This document shows, piece after piece, positions 7,863-16,922 of a stretch of DNA of 60,192 nucleotides. The notes beneath the pieces were generated by a model. The model saw nothing but the letters and a program-made list of their open reading frames with translations. It searched no databases and was not told the DNA's origin. Made by a program: the position numbers and the translations under genes. The stretch's first letter is position 1. Every line of letters starts with the position of its first letter. Source of the DNA: Mucilaginibacter sp. L294 (GTDB taxonomy: Bacteria; Bacteroidota; Bacteroidia; Sphingobacteriales; Sphingobacteriaceae); contig NZ_LGEK01000022.1 in assembly GCF_001636615.1 (NCBI RefSeq), positions 1-60,192 of the forward strand, given 5' to 3'.

Positions 7863-8264
7863 TTAGTTGGCGCGTCCCGGCCAGTCGTTAACATGTTCTG
7901 CATTACCAAGTTTTAGCTTGCGTGCAGATATGGTAAACTTGTAGGTCATGGGTGTTTCACCAAGAATGTTTAAACCTTCAGAATACTTCACAATGTAACC
8001 GTCCTCAAAGGATAGTTCTTTCATTTTAGAATCTTCTTCAGATTTTTTTACCAGTAATGTGCCTGTAACGGGTTTGTACTGATTGTTAACCATTGATTCA
8101 ATAATTGATGTGTCTTCGGTCGACTCGATCTCTACATCGATAGTACCACCGTAAACACCTGATGACGGGCGTCCTTTTGAATCAACATCTCTGTTTAGGG
8201 CATACGAGCAGTTAAGTACATCGTACTCTTTGCCCGAAAAATTTAATCTTGCTTTGAAAGCCAT
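7863..8264 (-). CDS. hcp: T6SS tube protein Hcp/TssD (copy 1)
   Basis: This 133-residue member of the Bacteroidota TssD family contains MAFKARLNF, CSYALNRDVDSKGRPSSGVY, ESTEDTSIIESMVNNQYKP and NAEHVNDWP. It forms hexameric rings that stack inside the TssB/TssC sheath. It lies upstream of its paralogue (86-bp gap) and downstream of the oxidoreductase gene. The C-terminus (PGRAN) is slightly longer than that of copy 2. No clear TAnnTTTG promoter was found in the 112 bp upstream, so it may be read from the oxidoreductase promoter or from an atypical promoter. Confidence 0.95.
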   Translation of the reverse strand: MAFKARLNFSGKEYDVLNCSYALNRDVDSKGRPSSGVYGGTIDVEIESTEDTSIIESMVNNQYKPVTGTLLVKKSEEDSKMKELSFEDGYIVKYSEGLNILGETPMTYKFTISARKLKLGNAEHVNDWPGRAN

Positions 8265-8376
8265 AACGATAAATTTTAAAGGTTATTAATTAATAAAACC
8301 GACCATCTGTTTCTATTTATTAACTACAGATGAGATTATATATTGTTTTGGGAATAATAAATTAACCTTTAATTAT

Positions 8377-8943
8377 TTACACCAGCTTAATACCAAAGCT
8401 GTAAAGTTTCTTTAACCATTTCTGAGCGTACTGATTTTCAAGGGAATAGATATGGCCAATGGCACTCGTGTGCACCGGTTTAATATTACATTTTTCTAAA
8501 ACAGATCGCTTTATGGAAAGATAAGTAGCACGTTGTGTTTCCTGCCAGTCGGCCCAGGCTGCTTCATCCAAAATAGATACAATGCGCGCCGAGCGGCCGC
8601 GAAAATCGTTACTAAATTTTGGCTGGTTAATTATAAACACCTGGTCGGGCATAAATATGCGGTCAAAAAAGCCTTTTATCTTAAAATTGATAGAGTCTTT
8701 AAAAACAGGGCAAAATATTACGATGTGGTTGGCCCAGTTTAATTTAACAATGGCGTCGGCCAGGTCGGGTTCAAGCTCGGTATTGCCGGGTAACTGCCTG
8801 TTAGGGTTGAATTTAAGGTCGGCAATTACAATATCCTTTACAGATGCCTGCCCACCATCGGCACCGTGCCTGTAGGCGTTTATAAGCGCCCTGGTGGTTT
8901 CGCTTTTATTGATATCCGCATTTATAATTACAACCTGCTTCAT
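8377..8943 (-). CDS. Flavodoxin-fold NAD(P)H dehydrogenase (quinone)/MdaB-KefF-like oxidoreductase
   Basis: The 188-residue protein has a flavodoxin-2-type fold: a beta1 strand MKQVVIINADINKSETTRAL, then the flavin-loop region WANHIVIFCPVFKDSINFKIKGFFDRIFMPDQVF, which parallels WADHLVFQFPLWWYS..LKGWFDRV in NQO/MdaB proteins. The ATG at 8943 was chosen over an in-frame TTG at 8958, because a good -7 box ends only 12 bases upstream. The gene is inserted between tssC and hcp within the T6SS block and has its own promoter and an upstream terminator. It is not a known T6SS component; a role in redox protection is possible but unproven. Confidence 0.8.
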   Translation of the reverse strand: MKQVVIINADINKSETTRALINAYRHGADGGQASVKDIVIADLKFNPNRQLPGNTELEPDLADAIVKLNWANHIVIFCPVFKDSINFKIKGFFDRIFMPDQVFIINQPKFSNDFRGRSARIVSILDEAAWADWQETQRATYLSIKRSVLEKCNIKPVHTSAIGHIYSLENQYAQKWLKKLYSFGIKLV

Positions 8944-8955
8944 TTTTTGCTGCCA

Positions 8956-8989
8956 CAAAAGTAAGCAGTTATAACAATAATGGAAGCAA
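8956..8989 (-). promoter_or_regulatory. Bacteroidota-type promoter of the oxidoreductase gene
   Basis: On the minus strand, TACTTTTG (8963-8956) matches the TAnnTTTG -7 consensus exactly, and a TTG (8989-8987) lies 23 bases upstream as the -33 element. The start ATG at 8943 follows closely, giving a very short leader. Confidence 0.6.
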
Positions 8990-9010
8990 GTATTAAACTT
9001 AAGGTAACAT

Positions 9011-9049
9011 TAAATTAAAATGCCCCGCTTTTGTTAAAGGCGGGGCATT
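9011..9049 (-). terminator. Terminator after tssC
   Basis: A 10-bp GC-rich stem (AATGCCCCGC at 9019-9028 with GCGGGGCATT at 9040-9049) is followed on the minus strand by UUAAUUUA. It starts 22 bases after the tssC stop and separates the sheath genes from the oxidoreductase and hcp genes. Confidence 0.75.
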
Positions 9050-9070
9050 AAACAAATATTATAATAAATA

Positions 9071-10459
9071 TTATTGTTGCTTGTATTCGGTATTCCAGGT
9101 TGCGCTTGCATCTTCACCTTTATGCCCATCCAATTTAACCACAAAGCTTTTTGCCGGGAAATACGGGGTGATATTGATGTCTAAATGGATCCTGTCCTTC
9201 TGTACTTCATCGCGCTCAAACTTTACGATCTTGAAACGTTCTATCAAACGATCAGGCCCCTGGATGTTATCCAAAAACTTTACGATCTGCGAACGCAGGT
9301 CCTGCTCTGTTTTGGAATTCCAGTTTTCAAAAGCACGACGGTTCAAAAAGTCGAACAAAACTTTGGTGATATAATCAAACACACGCACAACCGAGTACGT
9401 CTGCAAACCAATGTTGTCGCCATTGAACAGGGTTTTGGCAGAAAATGCCATTACCTTGCCGTATTCGTTTACCATTGGCACCAGGCCGATGCGTTCCAGG
9501 TGAGAGATCTCGCTTTTTTTCAGATCGAACCGTACACCATCAACCTCGTTTACCGCACCGTGTTTTTTACCCGCGGTAACCTGCGACATCAGGGTGTAAT
9601 ACATTTTACCTGCTAACGCAGATGAGCCAGGTACGTATAAATCATCTTCTTCGCCTACCTCGGCTACTTTGCCACGGCCAACCATCCAGTTACACGTCAT
9701 GATGGTGTTGGATTTGAAGGCATCACCACCAGTTAGATTAGCAGATGTAAACAGGTCTATCACATCATCCGGTTGTTCCAGATCTGCAAAATCGGTAACC
9801 AGCATCACTTTGTTCTCAAAAGCTATCTTTGACCATTTTTCAACCACTTTGTTTGATCCCAGGTACCCCGGGATAACCATTATAGAGTAGTTTTTGCGCA
9901 GGTCTAACCTATCGTAATTTTGCTTAAGCTCGCTTCCAACGTAATCAATAAAGCGCGGGTTATCCAGCTCTTTTAACTGATCTAACGAAGCGTTCATGAT
10001 CACCACATTCTTTACCTTGTCAGACTCGGTGTTTTTATAAAACAACTGTAACGAACGGTAAGCCTGTTCAAGGTCGCGGGTGCTTTCTAAAGCATCGTGA
10101 ATATTAGTGTTTAAATTTTCTTCGGCCAGTTGCAGCTTTTCGGTGCTGTTTGTAACCATTTCGCCCACGTTACCGCCTGTTTCCAGGGCTTCTATCCATT
10201 GGCTAAGTTTTTGTTTAAGCTCTTCGCGTTCCAGTTTCTTTTCATCATCTGTCAAAAATATCTGTTTACGCGCTTTACGCTCGGGGTTTAAATTTTGTAA
10301 GCCATCTATTGTAGTTTCCAACAGGTCGAAGCCGCCAACTCTTGATAATTTATCCAGGCTTTGACTTAGGTTCAAGTCTTTTTCAACGGTTTTTTCTGCA
10401 GTTTTAAAACCCTGCGCCGATGATGCTTCGTTACTGGCTTGCTGGTTTGGTGTTGCCAT
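9071..10459 (-). CDS. tssC: T6SS contractile sheath large subunit TssC (VipB)
   Basis: The 462-residue protein belongs to the subtype-iii TssC family. The N-terminus is Gln/Ala/Ser-rich. The sheath core includes VVIMNASLDQLKELDNPRFIDYVGSEL, YSIMVIPGYLGSN, NWMVGRGKVAE, GLVPMVNEYGKVMAFSAKT, and the C-terminal FVVKLDGHKG beta strands. With TssB it forms the contractile sheath around Hcp that ClpV recycles. The gene is 42 bp after tssB in one transcript and is followed by a terminator. Confidence 0.95.
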   Translation of the reverse strand: MATPNQQASNEASSAQGFKTAEKTVEKDLNLSQSLDKLSRVGGFDLLETTIDGLQNLNPERKARKQIFLTDDEKKLEREELKQKLSQWIEALETGGNVGEMVTNSTEKLQLAEENLNTNIHDALESTRDLEQAYRSLQLFYKNTESDKVKNVVIMNASLDQLKELDNPRFIDYVGSELKQNYDRLDLRKNYSIMVIPGYLGSNKVVEKWSKIAFENKVMLVTDFADLEQPDDVIDLFTSANLTGGDAFKSNTIMTCNWMVGRGKVAEVGEEDDLYVPGSSALAGKMYYTLMSQVTAGKKHGAVNEVDGVRFDLKKSEISHLERIGLVPMVNEYGKVMAFSAKTLFNGDNIGLQTYSVVRVFDYITKVLFDFLNRRAFENWNSKTEQDLRSQIVKFLDNIQGPDRLIERFKIVKFERDEVQKDRIHLDINITPYFPAKSFVVKLDGHKGEDASATWNTEYKQQ

Positions 10460-10501
10460 AATGCTTTTTATATTTAACTGGTTAAGGTTATGTATCTTAA
10501 A

Positions 10502-10942
10502 TTATTGTTCAAGCTCTTTTACAAAGCTTTTAAGCGCGCTTATAAAAGCAGCCCTTGTTTCTTCGTTATCCAGCGTGGTTTTTAATGTTTTGTTAGTTTT
10601 AAGCTGCTTAATAATATTCATGTGCATTTCGCGCTCAATGTTTAGCTTACGCAGATAATTGCTTTGCTGCACAACCTTTTTTACGCCAAAATCGCTCAGG
10701 TTCTGAAACTTCAGGTTTTCAGATATAGTTGAGCCATCCTGCTTGGTAAGCGCGATGTTTACGTTTGGTTTGTAATGTTCAAAAACCTCTTCAACGGTTT
10801 TTAAGCCTTCTATTTTCTCTGGGCGTAACGGCTCGTTATCAGTTAGCTTTTGAATAAACAATGTTTTATTGGGAGATATCTCACCAAATGCTTCTGAGGT
10901 GTCAACTTTCGTCTCGTTTCCTCCTATTTCGTAATTATACAT
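10502..10942 (-). CDS. tssB: T6SS contractile sheath small subunit TssB (VipA)
   Basis: The 146-residue protein carries the TssB pattern: MYNYEIGGNETKVDTSEAF, then KTLFIQKLTDNEPLRPEKIEGLKTVEEVFEHYKPNV, and a C-terminal helical region ending in AFISALKSFVKELEQ. It forms the sheath protomer with TssC, encoded directly downstream. Unlike most proteobacterial loci, clpV lies upstream, 97 bp away. Confidence 0.93.
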   Translation of the reverse strand: MYNYEIGGNETKVDTSEAFGEISPNKTLFIQKLTDNEPLRPEKIEGLKTVEEVFEHYKPNVNIALTKQDGSTISENLKFQNLSDFGVKKVVQQSNYLRKLNIEREMHMNIIKQLKTNKTLKTTLDNEETRAAFISALKSFVKELEQ

Positions 10943-11039
10943 AGGTATGGGATAAGTGTAGATGCTTCAATTTTATACTATAATGTTGTTTTGTAAGAAA
11001 TTGTTTTATTAAACAAGTTGTTATTTAATCCTTTAACGT

Positions 11040-13523
11040 TTAATTAATAGTCCAATCCAATTCATCTGTATCATCTTTTTTAGCGATACTGATGGTTTGT
11101 CCTTTTTTTAACTCGCCCGAAATTATATATCGGGATATCGGCCGCCTCAACTGGTTGCGTATCACGCCCGATAGCTGCCTTGCACCATACTTTGGTGTAA
11201 AGCCATTCATAGCAAGCATGGTTTTAGCATCATCGCTTATAGCAAAGCTAATGCCCATTTTCTCTAATGATTCGATAAGGCTTTTCAGCTGGATCTCGAA
11301 AATCCTCACCACGTTATCTTCAGATATTGGTTTAAATGGAACTATTTCTGATAATCGCGCCAAAAACTCGGGCCTAAAGTGTTTACCCATTACTTCCATC
11401 AACTGATTTGATGTTGGCAAATGCCCTAGGCTTAACTGCTCGGCAAGCCATTCGCTGCCAATATTTGAGGTGAATAACACCAATGAATTAGAGAAGTCTC
11501 CTTCTTTACCCAACCTGTCATGCAGGTGGCCTTCATCCAGTATCTGTAAAAAAATATCAAATACCGATGGATGTGCTTTTTCGATCTCGTCAAATAACAA
11601 TACCGAATATGGCTGCTGCCTGATCTTGTTTACCAGCAAACCACCTTCTTCGTAACCCACGTAACCCGGAGGGGCACCGTAAAGCAATGCGGCAGAATGC
11701 TCTTCCTTAAACTCCGACATATCAAACCTTATCATGGCCTTTTCATCGTTAAACAAAAAATCGGCGATGGATTTGGCAAGCTCTGTTTTACCGGTACCGG
11801 TTGGGCCTAACAAAAAGAATGACCCAATAGGCTGCCCCTTTTTATTTAACCCACTGCGCGATTCCAGTATAGCATCGGCAACAGCTTTTAGTGCCTGGTC
11901 CTGCCCTACAACGCGTTTCTTTAAAAAGCCTTCCATATTCAAAAGCCTTTCTTTTTCCTGCGCCTGTATCTTACCCATAGGGATACCCGTTTTGTAGGAT
12001 ATTATCGCCGCAATATCCTGCTTATCTACTTCGCTGGTTTTATCTTTTGCGAGGGTTTCCAGCAGCGGAAGGTTGCGGTTAAAATATTCGATATATTCAT
12101 CGGCTGTTTCAAATGCGCTAACCTGGGTTTCATCTTCTAGCTTGCCTAAAAGCACTGCGCTGGTTTTATTCTGCATCAGGTTGTACAGCCATTTGTAATC
12201 GGCTACGTTGCTATCGGTTTCAACCTCTGTGTTTTTAAGCTCCGTAAATTTCTCCTGCAGCTCGGCCAGGGTCATGTCTGATGTATCGTTCATCAGCCTT
12301 ATGGCGGCCATGGTACGGTCCATCAAATCGAAGGCAGAATCGGGCAGGCGGCGGTCTTTCATGTATCGCTTGGCAAGCCTTACGCAGTCCTTCACCGCAT
12401 CGTTGTTTATTTTTAAGCCGTGGTGCTCCTCGTAATAAGGCACCAGTTTTTCCAACATTTTTATAGCGGTATCAATATCGGGCTCGTTCACCTGCAATAC
12501 CTCAAACCGGCGACTAAAAGCCTGCTCAGGTTCAATTATTTTGCGGTACTCATCAATGGTAGTGGCACCAATAACAGTTATCTCTCCGCGGGCAAGTTCT
12601 GGTTTAAGCAAATTGCCCACACCACCACCTATCGGGCCTTTATTATCTAACAGAGTGTGAATTTCATCAATAAATAAAATGGCCTTATCAAACTGTTTTA
12701 TTTCTTTCAGAATGTTTTTCAGGCGGTCTTCTATCTCGCCTTTGTATGATGCGCCCGCAATAAGCGACCCGAGGTCAAGCTCAAAAAGGCTAACGTTTAG
12801 CAACGATTGCGGTACCTGGTTATTTACAATATCTAAAGCAAAGCCATCAACCAAAGCCGTTTTACCAACACCGGCATCACCTGTAATAATTACATTTGGC
12901 TTGGTGCGGCGGCTCAATATCTCCATGATCATACGCGTTTCCCGGTCGCGGCCAATTATGGGGTCTATCTTTCCCTGGCGGGCAAGGTCGGTACGGTCTA
13001 TGCAGTATTTTAATAAAGCGCCGGTAGATTTACCCCCGCTGTTACCTTCATTACTGCCAGCAGAAGATGGGGCAATGGCATTTTGCACACCTTCGTCCTG
13101 TATGTAAACATCAAGCAGTTCTTTTTCCTTTATTGGGAATGATTTTAGCTGCCCGGCATCAAAACCTACATTAGGTTTAGTTAAGGCGATAAGTACGCAG
13201 ATAGGCGTAATAGCATCCAATCCAAGTTTTACGCGTACGTTATCCGCTTCCTCAAAAGTTAGCTTAACAGCATCATTACCCAGCATTTCATCGGGCACAG
13301 TGATTGATTGCGGGTACTCTTCCATCCTTACATCGGCCCAATCACTGATGTAAGCCGCATCTTTATCGATAGAAGTAAGGAAGTTCCTTAACCCTACTTC
13401 CTGGTGCATCAGTCCCTTTAACAAATGCGCCGGGCCAAACTCTTTATGATGGTATTCTTTAGCTAAAGATTGTGCAACCCTTACCCCTGTTTTTACCGAA
13501 TCGCTTAAACTTATTACACTCAT
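11040..13523 (-). CDS. clpV: T6SS sheath-recycling AAA+ unfoldase ClpV (TssH)
   Basis: The 827-residue protein has an N-terminal Clp repeat domain (SVKTGVRVAQSLAKEYHHKEFGPAHLLKGL), Walker A1 GDAGVGKT (215-222), Walker B1 LFIDEIH (about 283-289), a middle domain (about 400-530), Walker A2 GPTGTGKT (573-580), Walker B2 LLFDEIEKAHP and the sensor pattern GARQL near the C-terminus. It extracts TssB to disassemble contracted sheaths. Linkage to tssR upstream (13-bp gap) and tssB downstream separates it from housekeeping ClpB. Confidence 0.95.
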   Translation of the reverse strand: MSVISLSDSVKTGVRVAQSLAKEYHHKEFGPAHLLKGLMHQEVGLRNFLTSIDKDAAYISDWADVRMEEYPQSITVPDEMLGNDAVKLTFEEADNVRVKLGLDAITPICVLIALTKPNVGFDAGQLKSFPIKEKELLDVYIQDEGVQNAIAPSSAGSNEGNSGGKSTGALLKYCIDRTDLARQGKIDPIIGRDRETRMIMEILSRRTKPNVIITGDAGVGKTALVDGFALDIVNNQVPQSLLNVSLFELDLGSLIAGASYKGEIEDRLKNILKEIKQFDKAILFIDEIHTLLDNKGPIGGGVGNLLKPELARGEITVIGATTIDEYRKIIEPEQAFSRRFEVLQVNEPDIDTAIKMLEKLVPYYEEHHGLKINNDAVKDCVRLAKRYMKDRRLPDSAFDLMDRTMAAIRLMNDTSDMTLAELQEKFTELKNTEVETDSNVADYKWLYNLMQNKTSAVLLGKLEDETQVSAFETADEYIEYFNRNLPLLETLAKDKTSEVDKQDIAAIISYKTGIPMGKIQAQEKERLLNMEGFLKKRVVGQDQALKAVADAILESRSGLNKKGQPIGSFFLLGPTGTGKTELAKSIADFLFNDEKAMIRFDMSEFKEEHSAALLYGAPPGYVGYEEGGLLVNKIRQQPYSVLLFDEIEKAHPSVFDIFLQILDEGHLHDRLGKEGDFSNSLVLFTSNIGSEWLAEQLSLGHLPTSNQLMEVMGKHFRPEFLARLSEIVPFKPISEDNVVRIFEIQLKSLIESLEKMGISFAISDDAKTMLAMNGFTPKYGARQLSGVIRNQLRRPISRYIISGELKKGQTISIAKKDDTDELDWTIN

Positions 13524-13536
13524 TTGCTTGTGTTGA

Positions 13537-15903
13537 TTAGTTGTTCCAGTTTGCCTGGGTTACGTAGTAATAAATTTGGCCGTTTGATACAAAGTGCTGT
13601 TGCAGTAATGCCTGTTGCTTAATAGTGTTTCGGCATTTTATCAGGTAGTTGATGTAAGCCTCAAACTGTGCCTGCGGCATTTTACCATCATCCTTAACAT
13701 CTTTTACCCTAAATTGGCCAAGGTTTTTATTAGCCGGTACAATCAGGCCTGTAGTTTTGGTGATATAATCACTTATCAGCATATCTCGGATCTCTGATTT
13801 AGGGAAGTCTTTAAGCCCCATATAATTACGTACAATGTTGATATAGTTTTTATATAATTGGCTGCGGTAATTACCGGCATCCTGCTGTAAGTTCTCACCA
13901 ATCATCATCGATAGTATATCCGTCATTTGCTTATACTCAGCATCATTCAATATCACTAAATACTGTAGCTGACTTGGGTTTGCCTTTACTACATCTGCAG
14001 GCAAACTGGCTTGTAAAAAATATTTAAAAGCGTTATGCGGCATATCATCGCCCAGGCTATCGGGTACAGGCGCGGTAAATTGCGAGGTTACTACCGGCTG
14101 TACAAACCTATGCTCGCGACCGGTTAACCTGAACACACTGTCTAACGAATGTGTTTGAGTTTTGATGTCCAGCTGAGTTTCGGCCATCAGGCGTTTAACC
14201 GCAGCACTCATAGCCTGGTTTGTTTTAACTACACCCTTGGGAGGGAAAATAACCGCCCCTTGTATAATACTGTTCTTCGGGTAATCAAGATAAAAAGAAA
14301 CCGTATCTGAAAGCGCCACGTTAAACTGCTGGGTACTGGTTAACCCTTCGCCTACTACCATTCGTTTCTTTTTATTATCGGCCAAAAGTGTAGCAGATTG
14401 CGACACCAGCTTACGCGATTGTATTACAAAATCGTTATAAATGGGGTTATAATCGCTATACAGCTGAATGGCTAACAAGCGTGCATCTGAGGCCGCCATT
14501 TGGTACGACAGATCTGTAATATCATCGGCGGTTTCATTACCCGTGCTGCCTATAAGCACAATAAGGTTGGTTTCGTTTTTGTGAGATTTAAACATGTTTA
14601 AGGCGTTACGCAAACCATCAAAAACCGGCTGGGTGTTTGATGCCGGCAAACATGCCGATGTGATAGAAGCCTGCCTATCTAAAAACTTCACTATCCGCCT
14701 ATAGTCGGTATTAAATACTTCATGCTCTACTCCACCTGTTGTACAGTTGGTTGCCCCACGATAAACTACAGCTGCATAGCTTAACTGGTTACCTTTATCG
14801 TACATATCAAATGTGTTTTCAAAAGATTGTATAGTATTGGTTAAACCCGAAAAATAGTTCCGCATAGAGCTACCACCATCCACCACAAAAACGATATTGA
14901 TCTTGTGTGTATTCCTGCGGATGTTGAGGTAATCCTGGTAAGACAGGTGCCCTCCTTTAATGTTAATGATGCTGTTATGCGATTTATCGTAAACATCGGT
15001 AGCCACACCTACCTGTAATTTACCTGTTTGGCCGTTAGTGCCCATAACCGGCAGGCTGCGTAGCAAGGGCTGATCCTGATCTATCAGCGGGTCGAACACA
15101 AAGGGTGTAGCCACGCCATTGTAGGTTATAGCGTTATTGATAACGTTGGCAACAGAATCATCAGAATCGAAATTACCATTCTGCTTTGCCGAACCTATAT
15201 ATAACCTGTTACCCCAGCTGTGCACCGCATCGGCTGGTAACCAGCCATAAATACCACGGGATGCACTATCGGCAATTAATTGGCCATCTGAACCAACCAG
15301 CACCGTTTTACCATCAGCCGATTTTTTGTAGATATACAGCAACTGGTGTAAAGCAACCTTGGTTTTTTTGTGCTCTAACTCGGGCGAGTTATATACATAC
15401 AGCGAGTCTGATTTATCAAAATAAACGCGCGGCATGGTTAATGGGCCTTTGCCGGATGCTATAGTGATAGATTTTTCGGCATAACCACTTGCCGGATTTA
15501 CGTAAGCCGATTGCCATAACAGCATTTTATCAAGGCTGATCCACCCGTAGCTTTGGGCTGCTTTTTTATTGGTTAGCTTGCGCCCCTGTACTATGCCGGG
15601 TTCGTATTTTATAAGCTTAACATAGCCGTTTTGTACTTTACTTACATAGAAAGGCTGCATAAATGATATTTTCTTCATCACCAATGACCCACCCGGTGCC
15701 GTGTAAGTGTAGTTCTCGGCACGGTCAGAGAAAACGATCCATGGCAATGACGATTTTTTACCATCATCATGAATATTGGTACGGCTGTTAGGCTTCTCGA
15801 ACGCTACAGGAAGCGTTTGTACTTTTTTACTGAACGATACCGGCGATTGCGCACTGGCAGCCAGTGTAGTAAATATGGTTAAGGCGTATAATATGTTTTT
15901 CAT
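13537..15903 (-). CDS. tssR: T6SSiii envelope component TssR with VWA-like domain
   Basis: The 788-residue protein has a Sec signal peptide (MKNILYALTIFTTLAASAQS), so it acts in the periplasm. SH3-like repeated segments occupy the N-terminal third (WIVFSDRAENYTYTAPGG, YGWISLDKMLLWQ, RGIYGWLPADAVHSW). A VWA-like domain near residue 340 (HKINIVFVVDGGSSMRNYFSG) has the degenerate MIDAS DGGSS in place of DxSxS. The C-terminal about 200 residues are mainly helical. TssR belongs to the Bacteroidota-specific TssN-Q-O-P-R complex that anchors the baseplate to the envelope instead of TssJLM. It lies 20 bp after tssP and 13 bp before clpV. Confidence 0.9.
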   Translation of the reverse strand: MKNILYALTIFTTLAASAQSPVSFSKKVQTLPVAFEKPNSRTNIHDDGKKSSLPWIVFSDRAENYTYTAPGGSLVMKKISFMQPFYVSKVQNGYVKLIKYEPGIVQGRKLTNKKAAQSYGWISLDKMLLWQSAYVNPASGYAEKSITIASGKGPLTMPRVYFDKSDSLYVYNSPELEHKKTKVALHQLLYIYKKSADGKTVLVGSDGQLIADSASRGIYGWLPADAVHSWGNRLYIGSAKQNGNFDSDDSVANVINNAITYNGVATPFVFDPLIDQDQPLLRSLPVMGTNGQTGKLQVGVATDVYDKSHNSIINIKGGHLSYQDYLNIRRNTHKINIVFVVDGGSSMRNYFSGLTNTIQSFENTFDMYDKGNQLSYAAVVYRGATNCTTGGVEHEVFNTDYRRIVKFLDRQASITSACLPASNTQPVFDGLRNALNMFKSHKNETNLIVLIGSTGNETADDITDLSYQMAASDARLLAIQLYSDYNPIYNDFVIQSRKLVSQSATLLADNKKKRMVVGEGLTSTQQFNVALSDTVSFYLDYPKNSIIQGAVIFPPKGVVKTNQAMSAAVKRLMAETQLDIKTQTHSLDSVFRLTGREHRFVQPVVTSQFTAPVPDSLGDDMPHNAFKYFLQASLPADVVKANPSQLQYLVILNDAEYKQMTDILSMMIGENLQQDAGNYRSQLYKNYINIVRNYMGLKDFPKSEIRDMLISDYITKTTGLIVPANKNLGQFRVKDVKDDGKMPQAQFEAYINYLIKCRNTIKQQALLQQHFVSNGQIYYYVTQANWNN

Positions 15904-15923
15904 AATAATAAAGGATAGACTGA

Positions 15924-16886
15924 TTATTTTGAACGTTTAGCTGCTGCGTTTGAGGTTGATGAATGCTGCTTAACAGTTAGCAAACTTGAACATGTAGACT
16001 TTGGCTTAAGCGTAACCTGCGCCTCATCAATGCTTACCCCACCACCAAAGGTTAGGCGCATGCAATACGAGTAAAAATCTGTTTGTTTGTTATCGCCATT
16101 CGATTCGAGGTTCACTGTAACCTTTTCATCTCCGCAGAAATATTTATTAACCAAATAGTAATAGTGTGTGTTGAAATCGGCACCGTTAGCAATGGATTGC
16201 AGGTGCGCCCTGATATCGTCTATCACCTTACGCTCCCCTTCGCCGGGCGCCACAATAGCATTCACGGTAGAATCAGGATTGGTGATACGGATCTTATGGA
16301 AAACCGGATGGCTGCCGTTATCGGCATTAAGCCTTACAAAATAGGTGCCCGGGTTATGATAGGTATAAAGTGCGGTAGGCCCTTTTATATCCACACGCCC
16401 AGTTTCTCCGAACGACCATTCGTAGATACGGGCATTGCCTTGTGCTTCAAGCCTTACTTCTTCATTAACTATACCCTGTGTTGGGCCGTTAACGGTGAGC
16501 AGGGTGTCTTTTAACATCTGTGCAACGGTGTCCTTAACATTTATCGGAAACTGCTGTTGCAGCTTACCATCAACCGTTAGCCTAACGATATAGGCACCCG
16601 TCTTTTTAAAACGGTATGCGCCGTTTTGCTTTTCAGAACGGTCGCCGTTACCAAACTCCCATAGCCAGCTTTTGGCATTTTCGGTATTGTCTGAATAAAC
16701 GAGGTCTTCGTTAATGGCAATTTCGTCTTTTAAAATTTTTGCGTTTACGTTACGCTTATCAAAAAGCGAACTTTTGAACAGGAAAATTAGGCCGGCTAAT
16801 AGCAGGATGCTTACTACAATATAAAGGAAAATGTAGTTTTGCCTGTTGGTATTAACCGGGCGGCCGCTGTTGTGATCTTCTTGCAT
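15924..16886 (-). CDS. tssP: T6SSiii envelope component TssP with PKD-like domains
   Basis: The 320-residue protein is a bitopic membrane protein: cytoplasmic residues 1-17, TM at about 18-40 (NYIFLYIVVSILLLAGLIFLF), then a periplasmic part. Two PKD-like domains are visible: SWLWEFGNGD...YRFKKTGAYIVRLTV (about 70-110) and RIYEWSFGETG...YTYHNPGTYFVRLNAD (about 135-190). A C-terminal domain of about 100 residues contains paired Cys. It fits the TssP member of the subtype-iii envelope complex and sits in the expected Q-O-P-R order. Confidence 0.88.
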   Translation of the reverse strand: MQEDHNSGRPVNTNRQNYIFLYIVVSILLLAGLIFLFKSSLFDKRNVNAKILKDEIAINEDLVYSDNTENAKSWLWEFGNGDRSEKQNGAYRFKKTGAYIVRLTVDGKLQQQFPINVKDTVAQMLKDTLLTVNGPTQGIVNEEVRLEAQGNARIYEWSFGETGRVDIKGPTALYTYHNPGTYFVRLNADNGSHPVFHKIRITNPDSTVNAIVAPGEGERKVIDDIRAHLQSIANGADFNTHYYYLVNKYFCGDEKVTVNLESNGDNKQTDFYSYCMRLTFGGGVSIDEAQVTLKPKSTCSSLLTVKQHSSTSNAAAKRSK

Positions 16887-16922
16887 TGGTTAAGGTGCTT
16901 TGTTTTACGGATAGAGTTTATA

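Noticed and set aside
8304..8332. Hairpin CATCTGT/ACAGATG between hcp and the oxidoreductase gene
   Set aside because: The 7-bp stem with a 15-base loop and no U-run is within chance expectation for A/T-rich DNA.
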